DNA from: SXXH01 sp041165735
GTDB taxonomy: Bacteria; Planctomycetota; UBA1135; GCA-002686595
NCBI GenBank assembly: GCA_046341775.1
Contig: JBKDQQ010000094.1
Span: 1-22,798, forward strand
DNA length: 22,798 nucleotides
Reading direction: 5' to 3'
This document shows positions 1 through 9,274 of the stretch, piece after piece (position 1 is the first letter of the stretch; the number at the start of each line of letters is the position of its first letter). Position numbers and translations under genes: made by a program. The notes beneath the pieces were generated by a model. It was not told the DNA's origin. It ran no database searches and saw only the letters and a program-made list of their open reading frames with translations.

Positions 1-266
1 TGCGGCTCGCCGTCGCGCCACTCGCGCTCCCACTCGAGCGCGCCATCGCGCGTCCAAGTGCGCTCGCGCCCATGCAGCACGGAGCGCTCGCCGGGCAGCA
101 CCTTGACCGTCCACTCGCGCAGGACCTGGCCCGTCGCGGGATCGCGGCGCTTCAACACCTCGTGGCGCACGCCACCCGTCGGCTCGAGCCTCGGCGCCGG
201 CATGGGAGGTGCTCCGCGGCAACCTGCGGCGACGACGATGGCCGCGAGCAGCGCCGCCTTCCTCAT
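1..266 (-). CDS. MORN-repeat (YwqK-like) lipoprotein, C-terminus cut by window edge
   Basis: The first 88 or so residues can be read. The protein starts with MRKAALLAAIVVAAGC, a short basic end, a hydrophobic stretch and a Cys at residue 16, which looks like a lipoprotein signal with an imperfect lipobox (AAGC). After a Pro/Ala-rich spacer comes a region with the rhythm of MORN_2/YwqK repeats: HGRERTWTRDGALEWEREW followed by RDGEP, where the pattern (H)G.....Y/W...G.L..E..Y/W..G is typical. The family is common in envelope proteins; its role is usually unknown. The ATG overlaps the TGA of the upstream carboxypeptidase (ATGA), so the two are probably translated together. The gene continues left of the window, so its length and number of repeats are unknown. 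The family call rests on about one repeat and is moderate. Confidence 0.6.
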   Translation of the reverse strand, partial: MRKAALLAAIVVAAGCRGAPPMPAPRLEPTGGVRHEVLKRRDPATGQVLREWTVKVLPGERSVLHGRERTWTRDGALEWEREWRDGEP

Positions 267-2632
267 CGCATGGACCTGTCGAGCAAGGCGCGCACCATGA
301 GCGTGAACGCCTGTTGCGACCAGCTGCGGTACTGCGGCGCGAATCCGAACAAGTCGACGATCCCGTCGCCATGGCGCACGCGCACCCATGCGGCCTGGCC
401 CTCGATCAGTTCGCCGCCCTTGATCCAGCCCGATTGCAGGAGCTGCGTCGGCGCGTAGCGCAGCATGACGCGCGCCTCCTGGCCGCGCGCCTCGAGCTTG
501 TCCTTGTCCAACTTGAAGGCCGAGGAGCGCGAGAAGAAGACGCTGACCGCGTCGGGCAAGCCCTGCAGCAGTTCGCCGCCTTGCTTGTCCGGCGCCTCCG
601 GAACGCAGCGCAGCACGGAACCAGGGCAGGCGAAGTCCTTGGCCGCGTCGCCGCGCGAGAGGTCGACCACGCCCAGTTCGAGCGCGTCGATGGCCCAACG
701 CGCGGAGCCGCCGACGGCCACGAGATGCCCGCCGCCGCGCACGAACTCCTCGATGCGCGCGGCGCCTTCGGGATCCAGGCCGCCGACCAGCTCGGAGGGC
801 GCGCTGCCCTCGGCGCGTCCCCGGTCGAGCTCGGCCGAGCCCACGCCCGGCAGGATCAGCGTCGTGAAGGCCAGGGCTCCGCCGCGCAAGTGCTCGTTGC
901 GGGCCGGTGCATGGCGGATGCCGAAGTGCTCCAGGAACCAGCGCATCCAGCCTTCGTCCATGTCGCCGCTCCATGGCGAATGGAGGCCGACCGCCGGGAG
1001 TTCCTTGGCTCGCTCGCGCAAGGCGTCCGAGTCGCGGGTCCAACCAGCCTTGGCGTCGAAGGCGGAGACCGCGTCGGCCGCCTCCGCGACCCGGCGCGTG
1101 CGCGCCGCGAAGGGCCGCGACACTTCGACGCGCTCGACGCCGAAGAGCAGAGGCAAGGTCCAACCCGCCACGTCGTACGGCGCCTTCGTGCCGGGGTAGC
1201 GCTGGATCTCGAACAGGTCCTTCAGGTGCCGGCCGTAGGGCTGCTCGCGACGCAGCACGATGCTCCCGGCGGGATGCGCGCGCCCGTCGGCCTCGAAGGA
1301 CTCCTGCGCCACCTCGACTTCGATCGCCGACCGCAGCAGCGCGTCCACCAGGCGCCGCGTCGCGCCGCGGTCCTGCGCCGCGCCGTCGGCGCGCAGCGGC
1401 GGCACCACCCAGCCGCGCGGCGCTTCGTCACGGCCCAGCTCCAGCGAGCGTCGCGCCGCCTCGAGCGAATTGGCGAGGAAGGCTTCGCGTTCGCGCGACA
1501 GGGTGCGCAGCAAGGAACGCCCGAAGGCCAGCTCGTAGTCGACGATGTCGCGCAACCGCCACCAGCCTCCCGGCCAAGGCGCGACGAACGAGTTGGAGGG
1601 CCGGTACCCCTCGACGCCATCGGGCTCCACGAGCTCCGCGCGCTGCTGGAAGATCGGCGTCGCCAGCTTGCAGCTCGCCGCCTCGGTCAAGAGGCCGATG
1701 ATGTTGTGGCGCACCGGCACGTTGCGGTTGCCGCCGTTCCACCACATGTCGTAGGTCCCGCCGGTGGCGACGCCGGTCAGGCCCTCGCGCGTCAAGTCCC
1801 ACACGGCGCGCGTGCCGACCACGTTGATGCCGGCGATGACGCCCGGATCGAGGTTCGGGTTGAGCGGATCGCGGAAGGGCGGCACGAACAGGCGCTCCTT
1901 CTTGGAACCCTGCTGGTGCACGTCCCAATACACGGTGGGCCGCCAACGCTGGTAGAGCTGCTCGGTGACGATGCGCGTCTCCGCCAGCGACAAGGCGAAC
2001 CAGTCGCGGTTGTTGTCGTGGCCGGCGTACTTCTGGTAGAGCCGCGGCAGCTCCGTCGCCTCGTACGGCGTGCCCACGTGCCGCATGTACCACTTGGCGA
2101 CTTCGTCCATGCCGTCGGGGTTGATCGAGGGCGCGAGCACCACGACCAGCTCCTCGCGCGCGGACTTCCACGGCTCCTCGTCGCTCGTGGCGAGCTCGAA
2201 CGCGAACTGCATGGCGAACTGCGGCGAGGCGCACTCCGTCGAGTGCATGTTGCACGAGATGAAGAGGATCGGCTTGCCGTCCGCCACCGCGCGCGACAAC
2301 GCGGCCTCGTCGGCGCCGCGCGGATCCGACAGGAGGCGCGCGATGGCGCGCCACTCGTCGAGGCGCGCGAGGTTCCCCTCCGAACTGATGGTCGAAAGCA
2401 CGAAGGCCCGGCCCTCGGTGGAGACGCCGACCTGCTCCGTCACGACGCGCGGACTGGCCGCGTCGAGCGCTTCGAAATAGCCGCGCACGGCATCCCAGTC
2501 CGGCAGGCGATGGTCCGCCGCCAACGGATGGCCGAGGTGCTGTTCGGGCGACTTGACGCTCGCTTGCGCGCCGAACACGGACGCGACGACGAGCACGAGG
2601 AGGCAGGACGTTCGCAAGGCTGTCGCGAGCAT
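263..2632 (-). CDS. Secreted M14-family zinc carboxypeptidase with C-terminal glutamine-amidotransferase-like domain
   Basis: A 789-residue protein with an N-terminal signal peptide (hydrophobic residues about 7-22). The M14 metallopeptidase core spans about 45-330. Zinc ligands are visible as the HxxE pair H130 and E133 in NMHSTECASPQ, and H239 in YWDVHQQGS. The substrate-carboxylate-binding Arg is R209 in HDNNRDWF, and the general-base Glu is E317 in IIGLLTEAAS, so all the expected catalytic residues are there. The second half is not peptidase: about 548-789 has strands and a GGGHLVAVGG turn like class I glutamine amidotransferase folds, but I see no catalytic Cys-His pair, so it is probably structural. 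It likely cleaves peptides outside the cytoplasm; the substrate is unknown. A TAGGAT box lies 6 bases before this ATG. The stop overlaps the start of the MORN lipoprotein gene. Confidence 0.88.
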   Translation of the reverse strand: MLATALRTSCLLVLVVASVFGAQASVKSPEQHLGHPLAADHRLPDWDAVRGYFEALDAASPRVVTEQVGVSTEGRAFVLSTISSEGNLARLDEWRAIARLLSDPRGADEAALSRAVADGKPILFISCNMHSTECASPQFAMQFAFELATSDEEPWKSAREELVVVLAPSINPDGMDEVAKWYMRHVGTPYEATELPRLYQKYAGHDNNRDWFALSLAETRIVTEQLYQRWRPTVYWDVHQQGSKKERLFVPPFRDPLNPNLDPGVIAGINVVGTRAVWDLTREGLTGVATGGTYDMWWNGGNRNVPVRHNIIGLLTEAASCKLATPIFQQRAELVEPDGVEGYRPSNSFVAPWPGGWWRLRDIVDYELAFGRSLLRTLSREREAFLANSLEAARRSLELGRDEAPRGWVVPPLRADGAAQDRGATRRLVDALLRSAIEVEVAQESFEADGRAHPAGSIVLRREQPYGRHLKDLFEIQRYPGTKAPYDVAGWTLPLLFGVERVEVSRPFAARTRRVAEAADAVSAFDAKAGWTRDSDALRERAKELPAVGLHSPWSGDMDEGWMRWFLEHFGIRHAPARNEHLRGGALAFTTLILPGVGSAELDRGRAEGSAPSELVGGLDPEGAARIEEFVRGGGHLVAVGGSARWAIDALELGVVDLSRGDAAKDFACPGSVLRCVPEAPDKQGGELLQGLPDAVSVFFSRSSAFKLDKDKLEARGQEARVMLRYAPTQLLQSGWIKGGELIEGQAAWVRVRHGDGIVDLFGFAPQYRSWSQQAFTLMVRALLDRSMR

Positions 2633-2638
2633 GGCGCG

Positions 2639-2644
2639 ATCCTA
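2639..2644 (-). promoter_or_regulatory. -10-like box TAGGAT, M14 peptidase gene
   Basis: TAGGAT on the minus strand ends 6 bases before the ATG at 2632. A transcript starting the usual 6-7 bases after the hexamer would begin at the start codon, so it would be leaderless. No -35 box or Shine-Dalgarno is evident. Confidence 0.6.
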
Positions 2645-2666
2645 TGGGATGCGCCGCCCCGCGCGG

Positions 2667-2672
2667 TAGACT
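2667..2672 (+). promoter_or_regulatory. -10-like box TAGACT, nitroreductase fusion gene
   Basis: TAGACT ends 7 bases before the ATG at 2680, which predicts a leaderless transcript. It supports 2680 over the upstream in-frame ATG at 2644, which would place the promoter inside the coding sequence. It stands back to back with the minus-strand box at 2639-2644. Confidence 0.6.
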
Positions 2673-2679
2673 CCGTGCG

Positions 2680-4122
2680 ATGTCCTCCGGTTCGCCCGCA
2701 GACGCCATCCCCGACCTGCCCGAGGGCGATCCCTTCGTCGGCGCGGCCGATGCCGACGAAGGCACCCCGGTGGCGCCCGTGCCGCCCGCGGACTTCTGGC
2801 GCGTGCTCTACGAGCGCCGTTCCATCCGCCGCTTCGACGCGCGCGCCGTGCCGCGCGAACTGGCCGCGCAGGTCGTGCATGCGGGCATCTGGGCGCCTTC
2901 GTCGTGCAACTACCAGATGTGGGACTTCGTCGTCGTCGACGATCCCGCGAAGAACGCCGAATTGGCCGCGATCGGCTCGCAGATGGGCAACGCGCCGGTG
3001 AACATCGTCGTCGCCTACGGACGCGACTTCAGCGAGGACGCGTGGGCCAACATCCAATCGGCCTCGGCCGCGGTGGAGAACATGTCGCTCGCGGCGCACG
3101 CCCTGGGCCTCGGCACCTTCTGGATCACGCAGACCGGCGACCCCGAGAAGCTGCGGCGCGCCGTGGGCCTGCCGCAGGACAGGCTGGTCGTCGCCGTCCT
3201 GGCGCTGGGCTGGCCGAAGAACCCGCCGCGCAAGGGCCCCAAGCGCCGCCCCTTGTCGCAGGTGGCGCATTGGAACAGCTACGGCGGCCGGCCGATCCCG
3301 GGATCGCCGGACCCGGAGGCGTGGGACGCCGACTTGTTGCGCACCTACCAGCGCGCGCGCGTGCTCAACGGACTGCGCCACAACAAGCCGCGCGCCTTCG
3401 AGGTCGAGTTCCTCGAGGAGGCGCTGGCGCGCCTCTTGCCGTCGGCCGGGCCGCGCCGGTGGCTGGATGTGCTGCCGTGCACCGGCATCGTGCTCGAGCG
3501 CGTCGCCCGGCTGCGGCCCGAGTTCTCCTGCAGCGTCGTCGAGCGCAGCGCCGAAGTCGCGGAGTTCGCCGCCGCGCGCGCCCTGCCGCGCGCGGAGCGG
3601 CACCTGCTCGAGGACGGCCAAGGTCTGCGCGCGCCGCCCGAGGCCGGCTTCGACCTCGCCACATGCTTCTTCCGCCTCGAGGGCTTGGCGGCGCGAGACC
3701 GTCAATTACTTTTGACACGCATCGCCGGCTGGCTGGCGCCAGGCGGTCGGTTGCTCGCGTGCTTCGTCAACTCGAGTTCCTACCACGCGCTGGCCGAGAA
3801 GGCGCGCGCCGCGCGCGGCGGCCTGGGAGGCGTCGAGTACGTGCTGTCGCCCGACCCCGGCATCGGACCCTTCAAGCCGCTCTCGTGGCGCGTGCTGGGG
3901 CGCGAATTGGAGGCCGCGGGGTTCGCCGTGGTCGCGCGGCACGGGGCGCAAGTCGCGCCGCCGCGCGCGGAACTGGACTTCCGCCTGCGCAACTTCGGCG
4001 GGCTGGCGCGCGGCGCGGCCGGTCTGGCCAGCGCCCCGCTGCGCGCGCTCGACGCCTTGGGTCCGGTCGCGACGGCGTTCGGCCGCTTCCAGGCCGTCCT
4101 GCTCGAGAAGCGCGCGCGTTGA
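2680..4122 (+). CDS. Nitroreductase-family flavoprotein fused to a SAM-dependent methyltransferase-like domain
   Basis: A 480-residue protein of two domains. Residues about 36-200 are a nitroreductase-family FMN domain: YERRSIRRF is the conserved FMN-phosphate-binding entry, IWAPSSCNYQMWDFVVVDD the second signature, and AAVENMSLAAHALGLGTFW the dimer-interface helix. Residues about 230-480 resemble a class I methyltransferase: WLDVLPCTG stands where motif I (LDxGCGTG) is expected, and LLTRIAGWLAPGGRLLACFVN matches the post-motif region. Motif I lacks the usual Gly-rich loop, so SAM binding may be altered or lost. The substrate is unknown. A fused reductase and methyltransferase might act on one small molecule, perhaps a quinone or nitroaromatic, but that is a guess. 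The start follows the promoter box at 2667-2672. The stop codon lies in a hairpin shared with the converging gene. Confidence 0.8.
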   Translation: MSSGSPADAIPDLPEGDPFVGAADADEGTPVAPVPPADFWRVLYERRSIRRFDARAVPRELAAQVVHAGIWAPSSCNYQMWDFVVVDDPAKNAELAAIGSQMGNAPVNIVVAYGRDFSEDAWANIQSASAAVENMSLAAHALGLGTFWITQTGDPEKLRRAVGLPQDRLVVAVLALGWPKNPPRKGPKRRPLSQVAHWNSYGGRPIPGSPDPEAWDADLLRTYQRARVLNGLRHNKPRAFEVEFLEEALARLLPSAGPRRWLDVLPCTGIVLERVARLRPEFSCSVVERSAEVAEFAAARALPRAERHLLEDGQGLRAPPEAGFDLATCFFRLEGLAARDRQLLLTRIAGWLAPGGRLLACFVNSSSYHALAEKARAARGGLGGVEYVLSPDPGIGPFKPLSWRVLGRELEAAGFAVVARHGAQVAPPRAELDFRLRNFGGLARGAAGLASAPLRALDALGPVATAFGRFQAVLLEKRAR

Positions 4123-4133
4123 GCCCGCGCGGC

Positions 4134-4137
<4 letters not shown>
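4119..4137. terminator. Perfect hairpin between convergent genes
   Basis: TTGAGCC, loop CGCGC, then GGCTCAA form a perfect 7-bp stem. Both convergent stop codons lie in the arms: the plus-strand TGA at 4120-4122 and the minus-strand TGA at 4136-4134. There is no T-run, so any termination would not be of the classic intrinsic kind. It could serve as a bidirectional terminator or protect the 3' ends. Confidence 0.45.
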
Positions 4138-5036
<899 letters not shown>

Positions 5037-5038
5037 CG

Positions 5039-7411
5039 TCAGGCGAGCTTCGTCAACTTGGCGTACTGGAGCAAGAGATCCTTCACGCCGTGCGCCGGGA
5101 AGCGCACCTTCGCCCGCGCGTTGACGCCCGCGCCCTGCAGCGCCTCGATCACGCCTCGCCCGAAGTGCCCGTGCTCGACCCTGTCGCCGACCTTCAAGTC
5201 GGTGCTGGAAGGTTCGAAGCTGCCGAGCATGTCCTCCACGCTGCGCTCGTCGGCCGATTCCGCCTCCGCCGCGCCGCCGGGGATCTCCGCCAGGAAGCGG
5301 GAAGGCTCGCGGTAGCTGAACTGGCCGAAATGGTTGCGGGTCTGCGCGTGGGACAACCACAGCTTGTCCTGCGCGCGCGTGACGCCCACGTAGAACAAGC
5401 GCCGTTCCTCCTCGACCGCCTCGTCGCCGCCGTCCTGCAGGGCGCGCACGTGGGGCAGCAGCTCCTCCTCGCATCCGGCGATGAACACGATCGGGAACTC
5501 GAGCCCCTTGGCCGAGTGCAAGGTCATCAGGGTCGCCTTGCCGCCCTCGGCCGCGGCGTCGGGCACCTGGTCGACATCGGCGACCAGCGCGATCTCCTGC
5601 AGGAAGCCGCGCAAGCCACGCGGCGCTTCGTCGCCCGCCTGCGCCTCGCGCGCGCGTGCGGCGGCCTGCAGGTCGTACTGCTCGGCGTGCACCAGCAACT
5701 CCTCGACGTTCGCTTCGCGATCGACCGCCTGGTCGTCGTCCATCTCGGCCAGCCATTCCTCGCGGCCTACCAGTTCCAGGATCTGGCCGAAGGCCACGCC
5801 CGCGTCGAGCTCCTTCAACTCCGCGAGCTTGTCCAGCAGCGCCGCGAATCCCTCGAGGCCGCCGCGCGCGCGACCGCGCACCATGGCGAGCGCCTCCTTC
5901 GACCGCGCGGCGCGCGCCAGCGGGATGCGCCGGTCCTTGGCGAAGGCGGAGAGCTGCTCGAGGCTCTTGTCGCCCACGCCGCGCTGCGGCGTGTTCACCA
6001 CGCGCAGGAACGCCAGGTCGTCGGCCGGGTTGACCGCCAACTTGGCGAAGGCCACGAGATCCTTGATCTCGCGCCGCTCGTAGAACTCCTGTCCGCCGAC
6101 GACCTGGTAGGGCACGCGCGCCAGGCGCAGCGCCGATTCGAGCGCGCGCTGCATGAAGTTCACGCGGTAGAAGACCGCGATGTCGCCCGCCCGCGCGCCG
6201 GCGCGCAGGTGCGCGCGGATCCGCTCGGCGACCGCCTCGGCCTCGTCGTTCTCGTCGGCGCAGGTCAGGAGCCCGATGGGCTCGCCTTCGCCGCGCTCGC
6301 TCCACAGGTCCTTCGGCTTGCGCGCGCTGTTCTTCTCGATCAAGGCCTGCGCGGCGCGCAGGATCGTCATCGTCGAGCGGTAGTTCTGCTCGAGCCGCAC
6401 CACGCGCGCCTCCGGCCAATCCCGCTCGAAATCGAGGATGTTGCGGATGTCGGCGCCGCGCCAGGCGTAGATCGACTGGTCGGGGTCGCCGCACACCGCC
6501 AGGTTGCCATGCGCGGAGGCGAGGTGGCGCGCCAGCAAGTACTGCGCATGGTTCGTGTCCTGGTACTCGTCGACCATCACGTGCAGGAAGCGGTGCGCGT
6601 ACGAGTCGCGCAGCCCCGGATGCTCGTCGAACAAGCGCAGCACGAGCAGCAGCAGGTCGTCGAAGTCGAGCGCGTTCTGGCGTCGCATCGCCTCTTCGTA
6701 GGCGCGCGCGACCTTGTCGAGCACCTCGAGCTCGATCTCGAGGCCGTCGGGCGCGTGCACGGACTCCGCCGGGCGGTTCTTGCGGTCGGAGATCCAGCCG
6801 CCGACCAGCGCCGGCCGGAACCGCACCGGGTCGTAGTCCGCCTCCTTGATCAGCTTCTTCAGCAGCTGGTTGCGGTCGGATGTGTCGTAGATCGTGAAGT
6901 CGCGCGTCCACCCGCCGAGCATCTCGATGTCGCGGCGCAGGATGCGCGCGCACATCGCGTGGAAGGTGGAGATCCACATGCCTTGCGACGGCACGAGGCG
7001 CTCCACGCGCTCCTTCATCTCGCGCGCCGCCTTGTTGGTGAAGGTGATGGCGAGGATGCGCCAGGGTTCGACCCCGCGGTCGCGCGCCAACCGCGCGATG
7101 CGCCGCGTCACCACGCGCGTCTTGCCCGAACCCGGCCCGGCGAGGATCAGCAGCGGACCCGCATCCACCTCGACGGCCTCGCGCTGCGCGGCGTTGAGCC
7201 CCTCCACCAGGCTGGCCGGGCCGTCGTGCGCGGGGCGCGCGGCGCCGGCGCGGTCGGCTCCTTCGGCCGCCCGCGCGCGCGGCGCACCCGGAGCAGGCGC
7301 ACCCGAAGCAGGCGCACCGGGAGCGGAAGCATCGGGGGCCGGCGCGCCGACGGGCTCGGCCCGAGGCGCGGGCTCCCACAGGCGTCCCTGTCCTTGGTCT
7401 CGGCGCGGCAT
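5039..7411 (-). CDS. UvrD/PcrA-type SF1A DNA helicase
   Basis: A 790-residue ATP-dependent 3'-5' DNA helicase of the UvrD/PcrA/Rep group, expected in nucleotide-excision or mismatch repair and in clearing stalled forks. Residues 1-65 are a Pro/Ala/Gly-rich tail made by a 15-bp repeat and are not part of the conserved fold. GLNAAQREAV (Q-motif region), Walker A AGPGSGKT (91-98), motif Ia TFTNKAAREM, Walker B VDEYQDTN, motif III DPDQSIYAWRGA, motif IV EQNYRST, motif V TLMTLHSAKGLEF and motif VI VTRAQDKL all follow in order. The last 50 residues (VGDRVEHGHFGRGVIEAL) are the Tudor-like C-terminal domain of PcrA/UvrD. I chose the ATG at 7411 because reading further upstream adds an unrelated Arg-rich stretch and a TACAGT box precedes this ATG. 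uvrD or pcrA would both fit; I leave the symbol blank. Confidence 0.95.
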   Translation of the reverse strand: MPRRDQGQGRLWEPAPRAEPVGAPAPDASAPGAPASGAPAPGAPRARAAEGADRAGAARPAHDGPASLVEGLNAAQREAVEVDAGPLLILAGPGSGKTRVVTRRIARLARDRGVEPWRILAITFTNKAAREMKERVERLVPSQGMWISTFHAMCARILRRDIEMLGGWTRDFTIYDTSDRNQLLKKLIKEADYDPVRFRPALVGGWISDRKNRPAESVHAPDGLEIELEVLDKVARAYEEAMRRQNALDFDDLLLLVLRLFDEHPGLRDSYAHRFLHVMVDEYQDTNHAQYLLARHLASAHGNLAVCGDPDQSIYAWRGADIRNILDFERDWPEARVVRLEQNYRSTMTILRAAQALIEKNSARKPKDLWSERGEGEPIGLLTCADENDEAEAVAERIRAHLRAGARAGDIAVFYRVNFMQRALESALRLARVPYQVVGGQEFYERREIKDLVAFAKLAVNPADDLAFLRVVNTPQRGVGDKSLEQLSAFAKDRRIPLARAARSKEALAMVRGRARGGLEGFAALLDKLAELKELDAGVAFGQILELVGREEWLAEMDDDQAVDREANVEELLVHAEQYDLQAAARAREAQAGDEAPRGLRGFLQEIALVADVDQVPDAAAEGGKATLMTLHSAKGLEFPIVFIAGCEEELLPHVRALQDGGDEAVEEERRLFYVGVTRAQDKLWLSHAQTRNHFGQFSYREPSRFLAEIPGGAAEAESADERSVEDMLGSFEPSSTDLKVGDRVEHGHFGRGVIEALQGAGVNARAKVRFPAHGVKDLLLQYAKLTKLA
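7281..7325. repeat. Three 15-bp tandem repeats inside helicase gene
   Basis: Units 7281-7295 (GGCGCACCCGGAGCA), 7296-7310 and 7311-7325 differ at only one to three bases; two decayed units follow to 7355. Read on the minus strand they give Ala-Pro-Gly-Ala-Pro-type pentapeptides in the disordered N-terminal tail of the helicase. A 15-bp unit keeps the frame when copy number changes. Confidence 0.85.
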
Positions 7412-7423
7412 GTGCGTCTTCAG

Positions 7424-7429
7424 ACTGTA
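7424..7429 (-). promoter_or_regulatory. -10-like box TACAGT, helicase gene
   Basis: TACAGT on the minus strand lies 12 bases before the ATG at 7411, which predicts a leader of about 5 bases. It is back to back with the plus-strand box at 7499-7504, 69 bases away. Confidence 0.5.
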
Positions 7430-7498
7430 GCGCACGCACCGACGCGCGCGCACGCGCCGAGCGTGCCTGCGCGCGTGGCTTGGGGCCGCCGCAAGCCC

Positions 7499-7504
7499 TA
7501 GGAT
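7499..7504 (+). promoter_or_regulatory. -10-like box TAGGAT, GT39-like gene
   Basis: TAGGAT lies 10 bases before the ATG at 7515. The upstream in-frame ATG at 7503 is made of the last two bases of this hexamer plus one G, so it is probably not the start. Confidence 0.55.
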
Positions 7505-7514
7505 GCGCCGCACG

Positions 7515-9251
7515 ATGGCCACCACGATCGACGCCACCCAGCCAGGCAAGGCAGCGGCCTCCGTCGACTGGGCCGCGCGCGCGCACCTCGTGGCGCTCGT
7601 GCTGGTGCTGGCGCTGGCGCTGGCCCTGCGGCTCGTCGCGCTCGATCGACTGCTTCCCCACTTCGTCGAGCCCGACGCCTTCTGGAGCTACCACCTGATG
7701 GAGCTGCGCGGCGAGGTCGTGCCCGACGGCGTCGACTACCGCGAGCGCTACCCTTCGCTGGTCCCGACCCTCTTGTCGGCCGTCGCGCCGCCCGCCGCCC
7801 CGCGCGACCTCGCCGGAGCGCTGGCCGCCGCCGCACAACCCTTCGTGCTCGTGCGCGGCGTCGCGGCGCTCTGCGGCGTCCTCGCCTGCGCGCTCGCCTA
7901 CTTGTTCGCGCGCCGCCTCGCCGGCGCGTGGACGGCGCTCGCCTGCGCCGCCCTCGTCGCCGCCAGCCCGCTGCACCTCCTGTGCTCGACGCAGGCAAGG
8001 CCGCACGCAGTGGTCGCCGCGACTTCCTTGGCTTGCCTGCTCGCGTGCGTGCGCCTCGTCGAGCGCCCTTCGCCGACGCGCGCCATGGTGGCCGCGCTCG
8101 CGGCCGGCTTCGCGCTGGCCTCGCTGCAGAACGGCGTGTTCGTGCTCCCGCCCCTGTGCTTGGCGACCTGGTGGGCGGTGCGCGGCGCCAAGGGACTGCT
8201 GTGCGCCGCCGGCGCGGCGCTCCTCGCGCTGCTCGTCGGATTGCCGTGGTGGCCGGGACTTCCGACCTTCGTCGACGGCGCCCTGCGCCTCGGCGGCAGC
8301 GGCGCGCACCAGCTCGGCTCCGGCGAGTACGACTTCAGCGGCTTCGCCACGGCGGCGCGCCTCTTGTTCGAGCACGACCCGTGGCTCGCCGTGTTGCCGC
8401 TCTTCGGCTTGTGGGCGACGCGCGCGCGACTCGCCACGCTGGCGCGCGGCTGGTTCGACGGCTCGCACGCCGCGCGCAACCTGCTCCTCGCGCACGCGGT
8501 GCCCTACCTCGTCGTGGCCGGCGCCAACCGCGAGTACTACGAGCGCTTCTGGCTGCCGGTGCTGCCCGCCGTCGCACTACTGGCCGCCATCGGATTCGGC
8601 TGGCTCGCCGCCGCGGCATGGCGCGCCACCACGCCGCTCCTGCCGCGTGCGGCGGCGTTCCTGCTGCTCGTGCTGGGACTGGCGCTGCCCGCGGCCGGCG
8701 TCGCGGCGTGGTGGCGCCTGTCCAGCCGTCTTGACAGCATCGAGGAGGCCGCGCGCGTCCTCGCGCCGCTCGACGCGCGCGTCGCCACTTCGCCCGTGCT
8801 GGCCCTGCCCACGCTGCTCGCCCCCGCCGAACTCGAGGCGACGCTGGCCGAGCGCGATGGACGCGTCGTGCCGTGGGTCGCCTGGCAGGCGGCGCGCCAG
8901 GACGACCTCGCGCCGTTGCCGCGCAGTCGCTGGCGGCTCCTGCCTTCGCGCGTCGCGCGCCCGAAGGAAGGCGCGGCGGAGCGTTGCGACGAGTGGCTGG
9001 CGCAGGTGGCGCCGTCGCACGCCTGCGTCGAGGTCTCGCGCCGCACGCTGCACAGCGCCGGGACCATGCGCCTGCTCGAGCGCGCGCGAGCCGATGGATC
9101 CACGCTCGAGCCCGGGGGCGCGCCCGCGCCCGACCCCGCGGATCTGGACCGCGTCGTGTTCGCGTACCAGGCCATTCCCGCCTTCTACGCGAGGCTGCTC
9201 GAGGCGGACCGCTTCGGTCCGTCGCTCGAGCTGCGCGCCATGCGTCCTTGA
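7515..9251 (+). CDS. GT39/ArnT-like integral membrane glycosyltransferase
   Basis: A 578-residue protein with about nine or ten membrane segments in the first 400 residues; the clearest are HLVALVLVLALALALRLVAL, FVLVRGVAALCGVLACALAY and AAAFLLLVLGLALPAAGVAA. The first segment is followed by an acidic outer loop (HFVEPDAFWSYHLMELRGE), where GT-C fold enzymes of the PMT/ArnT group hold their catalytic acidic residue. The family moves a sugar from a polyprenyl-phosphate donor to a protein, lipid or glycan on the outer side of the membrane. The last 170 residues are soluble, with two Cys (in ERCDEWL and SHACVEV) that may pair outside the cell; I do not recognise that domain. The methyltransferase and kinase-like genes that follow fit an envelope-glycan role. 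The start is chosen from the promoter box; 7503 is the alternative. Confidence 0.65.
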   Translation: MATTIDATQPGKAAASVDWAARAHLVALVLVLALALALRLVALDRLLPHFVEPDAFWSYHLMELRGEVVPDGVDYRERYPSLVPTLLSAVAPPAAPRDLAGALAAAAQPFVLVRGVAALCGVLACALAYLFARRLAGAWTALACAALVAASPLHLLCSTQARPHAVVAATSLACLLACVRLVERPSPTRAMVAALAAGFALASLQNGVFVLPPLCLATWWAVRGAKGLLCAAGAALLALLVGLPWWPGLPTFVDGALRLGGSGAHQLGSGEYDFSGFATAARLLFEHDPWLAVLPLFGLWATRARLATLARGWFDGSHAARNLLLAHAVPYLVVAGANREYYERFWLPVLPAVALLAAIGFGWLAAAAWRATTPLLPRAAAFLLLVLGLALPAAGVAAWWRLSSRLDSIEEAARVLAPLDARVATSPVLALPTLLAPAELEATLAERDGRVVPWVAWQAARQDDLAPLPRSRWRLLPSRVARPKEGAAERCDEWLAQVAPSHACVEVSRRTLHSAGTMRLLERARADGSTLEPGGAPAPDPADLDRVVFAYQAIPAFYARLLEADRFGPSLELRAMRP

Positions 9252-9274
9252 GCAAGGCCGGGGCGAGCCCTTGC
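9252..9274 (+). terminator. Possible hairpin after GT39-like gene
   Basis: GCAAGG and CCTTGC pair as a 6-bp stem around an 11-base GC-rich loop, directly after the TGA at 9249-9251. No T-run follows, so it is only a candidate terminator. Confidence 0.3.

Noticed and set aside
209..3001. A 930-codon open frame on the plus strand opposite the M14 peptidase
   Set aside because: It has no recognisable motif and lies opposite a gene with an intact zinc site. It also runs into the nitroreductase fusion gene in another frame.
7503..7514. ATG at 7503 as start of the GT39-like gene
   Set aside because: The ATG is built from the end of the TAGGAT box; using it would put the promoter inside the reading frame. 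The next ATG at 7515 fits the spacing seen at other genes.
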